Positions 11,429-21,348 of a stretch of DNA of 64,000 nt are shown here, piece by piece; positions within the stretch are counted from its first letter, which is position 1, and every line of letters starts with the position of its first letter. This DNA is from Bedellia somnulentella (taxonomy: Eukaryota > Arthropoda > Insecta > Lepidoptera > Bedelliidae), in contig OY755190.1 of the NCBI GenBank assembly GCA_963576735.1, positions 1,047,695 to 1,111,694 of the forward strand. The letters run 5' to 3'. The notes under the pieces are model-generated. The model searched no databases. It was not told where the DNA came from and worked only from the letters and a program-made list of their open reading frames with translations. A program made the position numbers and the translations under genes.

Positions 11429-11599
11429 AATAAAATAAATGAATAAAAAGATTTTATTTGTCTTTTTACACATACAACAAATAAACTATATGATAATACA
11501 GTAAAAAGAAGTTAAAAAGAATAACTAATTAAAAACCAATAAAAAAAGACAAAATGTCTACCACTTAAAGCGGTTAGCTCCGGTTTTCAGCTCTAACCA
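11429..11599 (-). mobile_element. Family E retroposon 3' end
   Basis: Minus-strand copy of the sequence also found at 50537-50722: a CCGCTTTAAGTGGT-type palindrome, a GACATTTTGTC stretch, a T-rich middle, and an end ACAAATAAAATC followed by A/T repeats. It looks like the 3' untranslated end of a LINE; the coding part is absent. Confidence 0.55.
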
Positions 11600-11731
11600 A
11601 TACTTATAACTAAATAAAACTTAAAAAATAACTTAGAACTAAACACACAAAATAACATACACACGAACAAATATACATATTCTTAGCCAATAGCTAATGT
11701 ACTATATGTGGGTATTTTAACAATTAGAATT

Positions 11732-11939
11732 TTAATAAATAAAGAATAAATAAAGGAAAGAAAAATTTCGACACAGGCGGGGATCGAACCCGCGACCTCG
11801 GGTAAACGCCCCGACGCTCTGCCAATTGAGCTACCGTGTCAATTGGTCCTGTGTCAAAATTTTTCTTTCCTTTATTTATTCTTTATTTATTAGTAATAAT
11901 CCACACATGAGGTTTTCATGAACAAAAAGATTTAAATTA
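11732..11939 (+). mobile_element. SINE-C with inverted core
   Basis: The tail points right (TAATAATCCACACATGAGG), but the tRNA-like core is on the minus strand. The core lies between inverted arms (GGAAAGAAAAATTTCGACAC and GTGTCAAAATTTTTCTTTCC), so it appears flipped relative to the tail. The neighbour at 12034 has the unflipped order. Confidence 0.75.
11769..11840 (-). other. tRNA-like cloverleaf in SINE-C
   Basis: The 72 nt fold as a full cloverleaf: 7-bp acceptor stem with one G-U, 4-bp D stem, 5-bp anticodon stem, 5-bp T stem with TTCGATC loop. The anticodon loop reads GCGTTTA, with no T at 33 and no purine at 37, so decoding is unlikely. It is identical to 12091-12162 on the other strand. 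Confidence 0.7.
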
Positions 11940-12033
11940 TGTGATAGGCGTTTTCAACATTTGCATTCTATCTATAAAGATAGACAAGTGGCCGTCCGAA
12001 TTAGTAAAAATTCGGAGGTCTGAAACGCAAACA

Positions 12034-12240
12034 CTACTTAAAAGTGTAAAAGAAATAAAGGATAGAAGAATTTCGCGCTGGCAGCCAATTGACACGGTAG
12101 CTCAATTGGCAGAGCGTCGGGGCGTTTACCCGAGGTCGCGGGTTCGATCCCCGCCTGTGTCGAAATTTTTCTTTCCTTTATTTATTCTTTATTTATTAGC
12201 AATAATCCACACATGAAGTTTTCATGAACAAAAAGATTTA
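12034..12240 (+). mobile_element. SINE-C, most complete copy
   Basis: Order is 5' arm (AAATAAAGGATAGAAGAATTTCG), tRNA-like core at 12091-12162, 3' arm (CGAAATTTTTCTTTCC), then the tail ending CATGAACAAAAAGATTTA. Pol III boxes are present: A-like TAGCTCAATTGG at 12098-12109 and B box GGTTCGATCCC at 12141-12151. There is no poly(A) or TATG tail. Confidence 0.8.
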
Positions 12241-12306
12241 AATTAGAATTATATATTAAGAATCTATATTAAGAATATATTAAGAATATATATTAAGAAT
12301 CTTTAT
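12241..12306. repeat. ATTAAGAAT(CT)ATAT tandem repeat
   Basis: Four to five imperfect units built from TATTAAGAAT directly follow the SINE-C tail. Confidence 0.7.
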
Positions 12307-12789
12307 TTCAGGCATCTACATCTGGCCCATAAAATATAAACAAATCAAAATCAAATCAAAATTAAATACAAACACAAGAAAAGATTTTTGAACAATATCA
12401 TAATTAGAATTTGTTCTTATATGTTACAGAATAGGGGTCTTATATGTTACATTACTCATGAACATTTCGATAAAAACCTCTTAGAATTAGCACTCAGTCG
12501 TTTCTTCCTGCGTTTGTCGTAAAAGACGAGTTAACACTTTGTGGATTTTTGAGAGATAAGACAGCGATGTAACTGTGGAGTCCCCTCGCCAACTCTAATT
12601 TACATTGGTATGAAGTGTTTACGTCATTTCTAATTATAAAATATTGATTACCCCTTCACCTTTACCCTGACCACTTTTATTGATAGTTAATTACTATTCC
12701 ACTGGTCATATACCAAAAAAGGCTAAAAAATTGTTAGTAGTTTGACTATCTCTTATTGGTAATTACAGCCGTTAGAACAATAAAAAATT
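12307..12789. other. No feature recognised
   Basis: AT-rich. A stretch around 12480-12600 resembles a decayed SINE-A body (CGTAAAAGACGAGTTAAC), too weak to call. Confidence 0.3.
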
Positions 12790-13052
12790 ACGTTTATGCC
12801 ATGAATTCCAAAGGGTTTGCAAAGGTACTAAAACTCGTACTTCTGAACGTCTCTTGACAATATGAAATGAAGAACGATTCAGACTATGGGTTTCAAGATG
12901 TTTTCCCTGACTGTTAACTATCTTGATAAATTGACAACACATATGCCTTTTCAATAAACATATTGGTGTAGGCTCGACTTAGGATAAGAACTCGCGGCTC
13001 TTGCATGATGAGACGAGTGCCATCTCCCATATCCCACTGAACCATCACGGTT
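12790..13052 (-). mobile_element. SINE-B, old deleted copy
   Basis: All segments are in order on the minus strand (tail, CTTCTGAACG, GATGTTTTCCCTGACTGTTAAC, head near ACCATCACGGTT), but about 100 bp of the middle is gone. Confidence 0.65.
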
Positions 13053-13366
13053 ATTCATAATACATTTATGATACAAAACAAGTCAGTAAACTATAGTGAA
13101 AATAGGGCTGTCAACACACTCGCTAATTCCTATCAATTATTTATCGACATCAAACACTTGTAGTGTTGTGTCGAACACTAACATTCATATCGATGTTCTA
13201 GTTCAGCCACCCTTATGTGGATTGTATTAGACCTCAATGGATCGATTTCTGTTTTAAATTTATCTAACTTTATTATTGTTAAGATTTATATTGATGCACA
13301 ATATTAACACCGTGCATGCATTTACCTGCTAATTCTCATCAATTTAAAATATATATACATATAGAT

Positions 13367-13616
13367 GCTGTGTAGTGTCGGCTTAGAATAGCACTACCCC
13401 ATTTCTTCCGGTGGGTGTACGTAAGAGGTGACTAACGGTATTGGGGCTATTAAGGGATTTTTGGGCGATGCAGTTGGAGACCCATCACCAACAACCTTTA
13501 TTTCACCATCTTTACCCCACTCAACTTTCCAAAAGTGGCTGGGTAATTTCTAATTCCTTAGCTCTGGCTACCCCTTTTAGGGATTTATAGCCGTGAGTAT
13601 ATGTATATATGTATGT
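13367..13616 (+). mobile_element. SINE-A with 5' filler bases
   Basis: TSD AATTTAAAATAT at 13341-13352 and 13617-13628. Fourteen bases, ATATACATATAGAT, lie between the left TSD and the SINE head. Confidence 0.9.
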
Positions 13617-13657
13617 AATTTAAAATATTTTGCCTTACCTTTCACTGAGTTAATTAC

Positions 13658-13726
13658 ATACATACATACATATACATATACTCACGCCGTTAATTCCCAT
13701 TGGGGTAGGCAGAGACTATCGATCGC
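13658..13726 (-). mobile_element. Minimal RTE tail insertion, 69 bp
   Basis: Only the last 69 bp of the RTE was inserted, between perfect 9-bp TSDs GTTAATTAC (13649-13657, 13727-13735). It marks the exact 3' end of the element. Confidence 0.85.
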
Positions 13727-13735
13727 GTTAATTAC

Positions 13736-15051
13736 GATTTCAATTAATACTTATACTTCTGTCCTAATAGATGAGGCAACTAAACATAAGAGCTTTAAAT
13801 TTTTGAAGTTTCTTTAGGGTAGTGAGTCAACTAAAATGTTGTAATACCTAGAATTAAAATAAATGGCAAACAATATGCAAAAATCACGTTCAAATAAATT
13901 GATTATAATCTTGCTAAACTTCCGAGTAAATTTTAAGTTTGAAAGTAAACTCGAGTAACCTCTAAAACCGAATTCAAATACGTTCAGATCAGAATCTGTG
14001 ACTTTGCATTATTAATGAATCATTTAGTTCACACTAACAAACCGTCGCGGCTCGATCCCTTTGGGTGGGTAGTGATGTGAAACTTTGTTATTTGTCGATG
14101 AATTTTCAATGGGTTTCAAACTAATTAGCATTGGCTTGTATCTGACGAGGTTTGATCTGCAAACTGAACTGATTTTGTGTGATGATTTATTCAGTGTTAC
14201 TGGGTTTGAATAGTTTTTAACTATAAATTATATTTTCATATTCAATTACCTTATCCGATATGCTTATTAAATACACTTTTATTAGTTCACAGTCTTTATT
14301 ATTATTGATTATGTAATATATTTTTAATATTGTTTGCAAGTCAAAAGGGTTTAAGTAACAATTAAATCTCGAATATCTAAAAAGTATGGTATTGAACGTG
14401 TTTGAGTTGTAACCAGTCATTTAACCCACCTATGCTATCTGCAGCCCCAGCACGAGCACTTTTTTATCGACACGATAACGGTTAGAATGAGATGGCAGTA
14501 TACGATACTAAGTAAGTGCGTAAGAGATGGCTGCTTTATCCCACGCGATAACTAGTTTCGTGCTTGCCCTTCTGATAGAGATGGGTTATAATGAGCTTTG
14601 GGATCGATTAAAAATCAAGTGTACTTCTGATCAGGAACGTAATGTTTATAAGATAATTAAGTTAAGGAACACTATGTTTTTATTTAAAAAATAATGTATT
14701 TTATGTATACAGTTTTGACTACAAAACTTCACCGCTAGCATAGCTGCTTAAATTGAAATAGTTGCATAGTGCAGTGAATCCGGTGAATCGCTTGGCAATT
14801 GTACAACTTTATCGATAAAGTCCCACCCCTACCGGGTCATACGATGCTCAGTGCAATCGGCGATCTGATTAATAGTAGTTCGCATGAAATGTTTAATCTT
14901 TGCTACCGTTTCGAGAGGGCTGGTTGCTACTGCAGTAGTTGTTGTCGTTTGTACGGGAATTTACACACGTATAGGCATTAAGAATACATGTAAATGCATA
15001 TTTGATGAGTAAGCTTGTATGTGTGAGTTTTTTGTGAAATATTGAGAATAA
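13736..15051. other. No gene or named repeat recognised
   Basis: Mostly AT-rich. The 14430-14980 part is less AT-rich and reads as mixed single-copy DNA, but no frame longer than 67 codons is open and no family was recognised. Confidence 0.4.
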
Positions 15052-15272
15052 GCCGTGTAGTGTCGGCTTAGAATAGCACTACCCCATTTCTTCCGGTGGG
15101 TGTACGTAAGAGGCGACTAACGGTATTGGGGCTATTAAGGGATTTTTGGGCGATGCGGTTGGACACCCATCATCAACAACCTTTATTTTACCATCTTTTC
15201 CCCACTTAACTTTCCAAAAGTGGCTGAGGAATTTCTAATTCCTTAGCTCTGGCTACCCCTTGTATGTATGTA
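15052..15272 (+). mobile_element. SINE-A with deleted 3' hairpin
   Basis: Jumps from GGCTACCCCTT straight to GTATGTATG, losing the GGG half of the hairpin and GCCGTGAG. A TGAGAAT repeat flanks it. Confidence 0.85.
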
Positions 15273-15517
15273 TGAGAATGAGATGGATTTAAAGTTGAAA
15301 TAATTTTATGTTATACGAGTGAGTGGGTGAAACGCATTGGCTGAGTTAGTGGTGCGTTAACGTATAGAGCGATGATAAGCCTACTGTTTTCAACGTGAAT
15401 ATATTGTTCAGGAAAAATTGGGTACTTTCAATATTAAATGATCAAAGTTATGCTGTACGGCGTTAGACAGATCATTTATAACATATTCTAAAATACGTAC
15501 ATATATGCATGAATTTA

Positions 15518-15768
15518 TACATACATACATACATATACTCACGGCTTTAAATCCCTTAAAGGGGTAGCCAGAGCTTTGAAATGAGAAATTCCTCAGCCAC
15601 TTTTGGAAGTTGATTGGGGAAAAGATGGTAATAATAAATGTTTTTGGTGATGGGTCCCCAACCACATCGCCCAAAAATCCCTAAAAAGCCCCAATACCGT
15701 TAGTCGCCTCTTACGTACACCCATCGGTAGAAACGGGGTAGTGTTATTCTAAGCCGACACTACACAGC
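15518..15768 (-). mobile_element. SINE-A, near full length
   Basis: TSD ATGAATTTATA at 15509-15519 and 15793-15803. Twenty-four unrelated bases separate the SINE's 5' end from the right-hand TSD. Confidence 0.85.
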
Positions 15769-15846
15769 AAAGAAATATACCTGAAAATATTCATGAATTT
15801 ATATACCTGTAAAAACTATATTTCATGACAAATAAATAAATAAATA

Positions 15847-16078
15847 TACGTATACTCAGATATAAATCCCTAGAAGGGGTAACTTCGGAATAAGAACTTC
15901 CTTTGCCACTTTTGGATATTGAGTGGGGAAATGATTGTAGAATAAAGGTTGTTGGTGATGGGTCTCCAACCGCATGGCCCAACAATAATTCAAATAGCCC
16001 CCATACCCTTAGTTGCCTCTTACGAACACCCACGGGTAGAAATGAGGTAGTGCCATTGCAGCCGACACTACACACAGC
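15847..16078 (-). mobile_element. SINE-A, diverged
   Basis: Hairpin region intact (CCCTAGAAGGGG), but AGCCAGAG is deleted after it. Confidence 0.8.
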
Positions 16079-16688
16079 AATAATCTAATACATAAAATAT
16101 TTGTTACGCTTCATGTTAAGTAAAAATCAAGACCGAAAGAATATATATGATGTTGGATCAAAAGAATATACATTTTTGTCTTCCATTATCTCTTATATCA
16201 AACATCAATAGATTCCCTCTTTTCCCCGCAGTGTGAAATCAGCTGTATAATTAGGCCAAATATTGGTGCACAGCTTTGAACAAAGAAAACATGAGTTACA
16301 CCACTCACCCCTCTGGTAGCTAAGACAATTATTATTCGTGAATCACTTCTTATTACGTACATTATTTGGGTATTTTGAAAAAAAACAGTTATATCGCAGT
16401 TTGCAGGCACAAAAGCGTTGGTGTTCCATTGAGCTAACAATGTGGCTAAAATTTAAGCAGTTATTGTATGACTTCATTTATATATGTTTCGTATATTATC
16501 AAATATATCCGATTTCCTTCGGTACTGATAGGATCTATGTACTATACCTGCACTTTCAAACTGGCTAACAATCTCTACTGAATAAGAGTAAAATTATTTA
16601 ATCTATTATCGCTTAAAACACAAATTTGTTTTAATTGCCTGTTGTATCTATTAATTAAATAAAAACGCTTACAATTTTTGATGATGAT
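16079..16688. other. No feature recognised
   Basis: Short overlapping open frames on both strands show no family resemblance and are probably chance. Confidence 0.4.
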
Positions 16689-16704
16689 TTCATAAAGAAT
16701 AAAG

Positions 16705-16983
16705 CATAAACATTCACGCCGAATATCCCCGAAGGGATTGGAAGAGGTACTAATACTTCTGAACATCACGTGACTTTGTCACCTGGTGTTCAGAGTACCT
16801 ACGTTTTGCATGGACAGTGTACTCACGTGATAGGGGACAGGCCTATCGCCGTTTTGTACGAATACACTGTCACATGACTAAGTACAACTCAGCCATGTGG
16901 GTTTCCTCACGATGTTTTCCCTCACCGTAAACAACCATGATAAATTAACCACACATATGTCTTTAGAAAAGACAAATTGGTAA
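16705..16983 (-). mobile_element. SINE-B, 5'-truncated
   Basis: Flanked by TSDs of TTCATAAAGAATAAAG (16689-16704) and the same with one extra A (16984-17000). It stops before the tRNA-like head, as expected for incomplete target-primed reverse transcription. Confidence 0.9.
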
Positions 16984-17000
16984 TTCATAAAGAAATAAAG

Positions 17001-17362
17001 AACATATCAATACTTTAATTTTCACAAACAGCCATTCTATCACCCCAAAAACAATGTGCATAACATTGTACCTACTTTCTTCATTATATTTGCACAAGAC
17101 GTTTCTATTGAATATATACTCGACCCCACCCCTGTTTTCTTAACACACACGCTTTCCGAAGTCTTAAATCGCTGTTCAAATATTGTAATTCTAACCGCAT
17201 CTATTTGAGTGGGAAAATGAAATTAAAAGGGGTCTTTTCTACTCACTGAGATGATTTCGGGATCAGAGTTCATTTATTTGTAATCGCTTTGGTGTAAGAA
17301 ATGTGCGGGGTTTGTGAAATATATGAATAACCATAAAATTATATACATAGTATATGCTTGTT
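17001..17362. other. No feature recognised
   Basis: Unassigned AT-rich spacer. Confidence 0.4.
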
Positions 17363-17609
17363 GCTGTGTAGTGTCGGCTTAGAATAGCACTACCCCATTT
17401 CTTCCGGTGGGTGTACGTAAGAGGCGACTAACGGTATTGGGGCTATTACGGGATATTTGGGCGATGCGGTTGGAGACCCATCACCAACAACCTTTATTTT
17501 TACCATCTTTTCCCCACTCTACTTTCCAAAAGTGGCCGAGGAACTTCTAGTACCTCTGCTCTGGCTACCCTTTGTAGGGATTTACAGCTTTGAGCATAGT
17601 ATGTATGTG
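17363..17609 (+). mobile_element. SINE-A, near full length
   Basis: Carries the CGGTATTGGGGCTATTA variant and CCGAGGAACTTCTAG, shared with the copy at 51835, so the two are probably sister copies. Confidence 0.85.
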
Positions 17610-17730
17610 TGGTAGAGCTATATCTCTTCGAAAAAAAGGCGCTTTTGTACCTGAATATTTTAAGAGCTATGTTTTAGCCGTACTTTGAATCCACGTGATA
17701 TAATATAACATGACTAAGTGCTGCTATTTT

Positions 17731-17966
17731 TGTGCAGTGTCGGTTTGGAATAGCACTACCCCATTTGTAACTATGGGTGATCGTTAGAGGCGACTAACGG
17801 TATTGGGATTTTTGGGCGATACGGTTGAAGACCTATCATCAACAACCTTAACTTCATAATCTTTTCCCCACTCAACTTCCAAAAGTGGCTGAGGAATTTT
17901 TCATTCCGAAGCTCTGGCTACTCTTTCTAGAGTTTTTAGTCTGAGTATATATTATATGTGCGTATG
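17731..17966 (+). mobile_element. SINE-A, diverged
   Basis: Head GTGCAGTGTCGGTTTGG; hairpin damaged (CTCTTTCTAGAG). Confidence 0.75.
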
Positions 17967-17976
17967 ACCACAGATA

Positions 17977-18053
17977 ATATGTATGACTAAGAAGAAATCA
18001 GGCGTGTAGGTTATCTCACGAAATACAGTGTATGTACATAGTTATAAAGCCGC
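17977..18053 (+). repeat. Direct repeat, left copy (~77 bp)
   Basis: Begins ATATGTATGACTAAG and contains AAATCAGGCGTGTAGGTTAT. It is matched by 18310-18391 on the other side of a SINE-A. Confidence 0.8.
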
Positions 18054-18057
18054 ATAT

Positions 18058-18299
18058 ACGTACATATATTCAGGGCTATAAATCCCAAGAAAGGGGTAGC
18101 CAGAGCTAAGGAATTAGGAATTCCTCAGCCACTTTTGGAAGGTGCGTGGGGAATAGATGTTGAAATAAAGGTTCTTGGTGATGGGCCTCCAACCGCATCG
18201 CCCAAAAATCCCTTTAAAGCCCCAATACCGTTAGTCGCCTTTTACGTACACCCACCGAAAGAAATGGGGTAGTGCTATTCTAAGCCGACACTACACAGC
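18058..18299 (-). mobile_element. SINE-A between long direct repeats
   Basis: Near-full-length copy. The ~80-bp repeats around it are far longer than the 8-17 bp TSDs seen elsewhere. Confidence 0.85.
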
Positions 18300-18309
18300 T
18301 TTACAATAT

Positions 18310-18391
18310 TATATGTACGTATGACTAAGCAGAAATCAGGCGTGTAGGTTATCTCACGAAATACAGTGTACATAGTTATTTATTAAGCCGC
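18310..18391 (+). repeat. Direct repeat, right copy (~80 bp)
   Basis: Differs from the left copy by a few substitutions and small indels (for example ACAGTGTACATAG for ACAGTGTATGTACATAG). Confidence 0.8.
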
Positions 18392-18589
18392 TAAACAATT
18401 ACACATTTAACTTTAGATGCTCTTCAAGGATTCGATCGAACCCGTGCCTTTCTCCCATTATAGTGGTGTTCTTTCCACTGAGGTATGAAGGTTTTATTTA
18501 AAAGCCGGGTAAAGCCAGCATGGACATCATATTTAAACCAAAAATCACAGTAAAACGTTTGTTTATTTTATAACTTTTACGCATTCATA

Positions 18590-18707
18590 AACATAACATA
18601 TACTCACGCCATTATTTTCCAATGGGGTAGGCAGAGACTATCGATCGCCTCTTTGTACGATCCTGACAAACCTCTCTAGCTTCATTAACATCCATCAATA
18701 TTTTCAT
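18590..18707 (-). mobile_element. RTE LINE tail fragment
   Basis: Minus strand, from the tail to the MDVNEAR-coding segment. Confidence 0.75.
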
Positions 18708-18939
18708 AAAATAAGTCTTTATAATAAATGAAATAAAATTATATATTCTTAGTTGGCAAAGTAAATACTGGACCAATATATATTTCTAGTATAATTGTTC
18801 CAAAGTATACTAGATTGTAAAATTATGCGAAAATTCTAGGATCGCGCATCCATGCAAATAGTGCAATAAAAGGGTGTGTTAGTATGGATAGGATTTTATA
18901 TGTTTTAAGATATATGAGGATATAGTATGGTATAGTATT

Positions 18940-19192
18940 GCTGTGTAGTGTCGGCTTAGAATAGCACTACCCCATTTCTTCCGGTGGGTGTACGTAAGAG
19001 GCGACTAACGGTATTGGGGCTTTTAAGGGATTTTTGGGCGATGCGGTTGGAGACCCGTCACCAAGAACCTTCATTTTGGCATCTTTATTTTCCCCACTCA
19101 ACTTTCCAAACGTGGCTGAGGAATTTCGAATTCCTTAGCTCTGACTACCCCTTCTAGGGATTTATAGCCGTGAGTATATGTATGTATGTATG
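18940..19192 (+). mobile_element. SINE-A, near full length
   Basis: TSD TAGTATGGTATA at 18923-18934 and 19193-19204, with five filler bases at the 5' side. Confidence 0.9.
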
Positions 19193-19427
19193 TAGTATGG
19201 TATATTCTAATAATATGAAATGACGATATTTTTATTAACAACTTCAAAATTTTAAAGATCTTAAATACAATTGATCGATTGTTCACTTAAAGTGATCAAA
19301 GCCTAGATAAAATATCTAGAGAATAATCAATTTTATATAACTGAAAATTCGTAATGCTGGGAATGTAACCAAACTTATGAGGCAAACCTAATACAGTATC
19401 AAATTTATGCTAATAACTATTTTCGTA

Positions 19428-19594
19428 GCTGTATTGTGTCGGTTTATTTTTGGTCGATGCGGTTGGAGAACCACCACCAAGAAATTTTATTTTGCAATCT
19501 TTTCCCTACTCAACTTCCAAAGGTAACTGAGGATTTTTTTTCTCAAAGCTTTGGCTACCCCTTTCCAGGATTCATAACCGTGACTATTCGTATG
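19428..19594 (+). mobile_element. SINE-A, host of a nested SINE-B
   Basis: Internally deleted SINE-A; its last bases resume at 19971-19974. Outer TSD TAACTATTTTCGTA is perfect at 19414-19427 and 19975-19988. Confidence 0.85.
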
Positions 19595-19958
19595 TGATAG
19601 CTCAATGGGTAAAACAACGGTTAACGTGCAAGCGACTAGTGTTCAAATCCCGGGTCGGGCCTACACCAATTTGTCTTTTATAAAGACATATGTGTGGTTA
19701 ATTTATCACGGTTGTTAACGGTGAGGGAAAACATCGTGAGGAAACCCACATGGCTGAGTTGTACATAGTCATGTGACCGTGTATTTGTACAAAACAGCGA
19801 TAGGCCTGCCCCCTATCACGTCAGTACACTGTTTATGCAAAACGTGGGTACTCTGAACGCCAGGTGACAAAGTCACGTTATGTTCAGAAGAATTAGTACC
19901 TCTGCCAACCCCTTCGGGGATATTCGGCGTGAACGTTTATGTTATGTTATGTTATGTT
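19595..19958 (+). mobile_element. SINE-B, full length, nested in SINE-A
   Basis: Starts at the A-box region (TGATAGCTCAATGGGTA), has a B-box-like GTTCAAATCCC, and ends in three TTATG units. Inner TSD ACTATTCGTATG is perfect at 19583-19594 and 19959-19970. Confidence 0.95.
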
Positions 19959-20279
19959 ACTATTCGTATGTATGTAACTATTTTCGTAAAATAAAGTCTG
20001 TACCAAAACTCATTTTAGTCATATCCATCCTACACCAGTCTATAAATGCAAAGCAAGCAATGCTCTAATGGCACCCTGACTATTGAATATAGGACAAAGG
20101 CATCTAATTATTCGCACTATCCTACTGCACTGCAGCTCTGTCAGTGTGGCGGGCCGTGAAGATAATTCTACCTTTATTTGCAATACCCAACTATGGAACA
20201 CTAGGAGTATTTGTATTGAATAGTTTGTGTGAAGCTTTGGTTTTTAGTGCTCAATTTTAGTGATTATTTCTTTGGATTT

Positions 20280-20658
20280 ACATACATACATTAATACATA
20301 TACTCACGCCATTAGTTCTCATTGGGGTAGGCAGAGACTATCAATCGTCACTTTGTACGATCCTGGCAAACCTCTCTAGCTTCGTTTATATCCATCAATC
20401 TTTTCATACATGCTCTTTTATTCTTCACACTACGGACGCCTGCCTTTTTGAGCACACTCTCAATTTGGTCCAAGTGTGTTCTCCGTGGTCGTCCTCTACT
20501 AACATTACCATCCACACTAGCTCTATAGATCCCTTTTACCAATTTTCTATCATCCATCCTCTCTATGTGCCCAAACCATCTCAACATTCCTTTTTCTATC
20601 TTTCTTACAATATCATCTTTCACACCACAGTTTTCACTAATAACACTATTTCTCACTC
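20280..20658 (-). mobile_element. RTE LINE, 5'-truncated, clean TSD
   Basis: Perfect 13-bp TSD TTTCTTTGGATTT (20267-20279, 20659-20671). The minus strand keeps about 102 codons of the C-terminus, including MLRWFGHIERMDD. The frame stops early after CQDRTK because the next Trp codon TGG has become TGA, so this copy is a pseudogene. Confidence 0.9.
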
Positions 20659-20693
20659 TTTCTTTGGATTTGTCCTTATTAATACTTAATTCA

Positions 20694-21080
20694 ACTCAAC
20701 TCAGCAGTCGCGTATATCCTGGAAGGGGTAGGGTAGGGTATAAAAGAGATACATTTTTTTCTGAACATCACGGCATATTTTAGCCACCTGGTGTTCGATG
20801 TACCCACGTTTTGCTTGGACAATGTAATCGCATGATAGGGGATAAACCTGCCAATGATTTGTTTGAATACAATATCAAGTAATGAACTTAATCATATGTG
20901 TGTTTCATTGCGGTGTTTTGCCTCACCATTAATAACCTCATGGTTATTAATGGTGAGGCAAAACATGATACCTTATGAGTTAAGAAAATACACATTAGAG
21001 TAAGCCAGATTCGGGATTTAAAGCAACGCCTCTCTCTATGGTAGGCGGGTGTTCTACCCACTGACATATCACGGTTGTTA
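20694..21080 (-). mobile_element. SINE-B, old, with internal palindrome
   Basis: Diverged tail and middle, then a 23-bp perfect inverted repeat, then the tRNA-like head (TTCTACCCACTGA, ATCACGGTTGTT on the plus strand). Confidence 0.65.
20915..20964. repeat. Perfect 23-bp inverted repeat, 4-nt loop
   Basis: GTTTTGCCTCACCATTAATA... pairs exactly with its complement across a TCAT loop. The left arm is the normal SINE-B segment, so the right arm is an inverted copy of it. Confidence 0.9.
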
Positions 21081-21096
21081 TACAGAGTTTTAGGTA

Positions 21097-21339
21097 CATA
21101 CATATACTCACGGCTGTAAATCCCTAGAAGGGGTAGCCAGAGCTAAGGAATTAGAAATTCCTCAGCCACTTTTGGAAATGTGAATGGGGAAAAGATGGTA
21201 TAAATAAAGGTTGTTGGTGATGGGTCTCCAACCGCATCGCCCAAAAATCCCTTAAAAGCCCCAATACCGTTAGTCGTCTCTTACGTACACCCATCGGTAG
21301 AAACGGGGTAGTGCTATTCTAAGCCGACACTACACGGCG
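21097..21339 (-). mobile_element. SINE-A, near full length
   Basis: TTAGGTACA flanks both sides (21090-21098, 21340-21348). Confidence 0.85.
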
Positions 21340-21348
21340 TTAGGTACA

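Noticed and set aside
11769..12162. Two functional tRNA genes
   Set aside because: Good fold but the anticodon loop lacks T33 and a purine at 37, and the same core occurs in several SINE-C copies with tails and TSDs.
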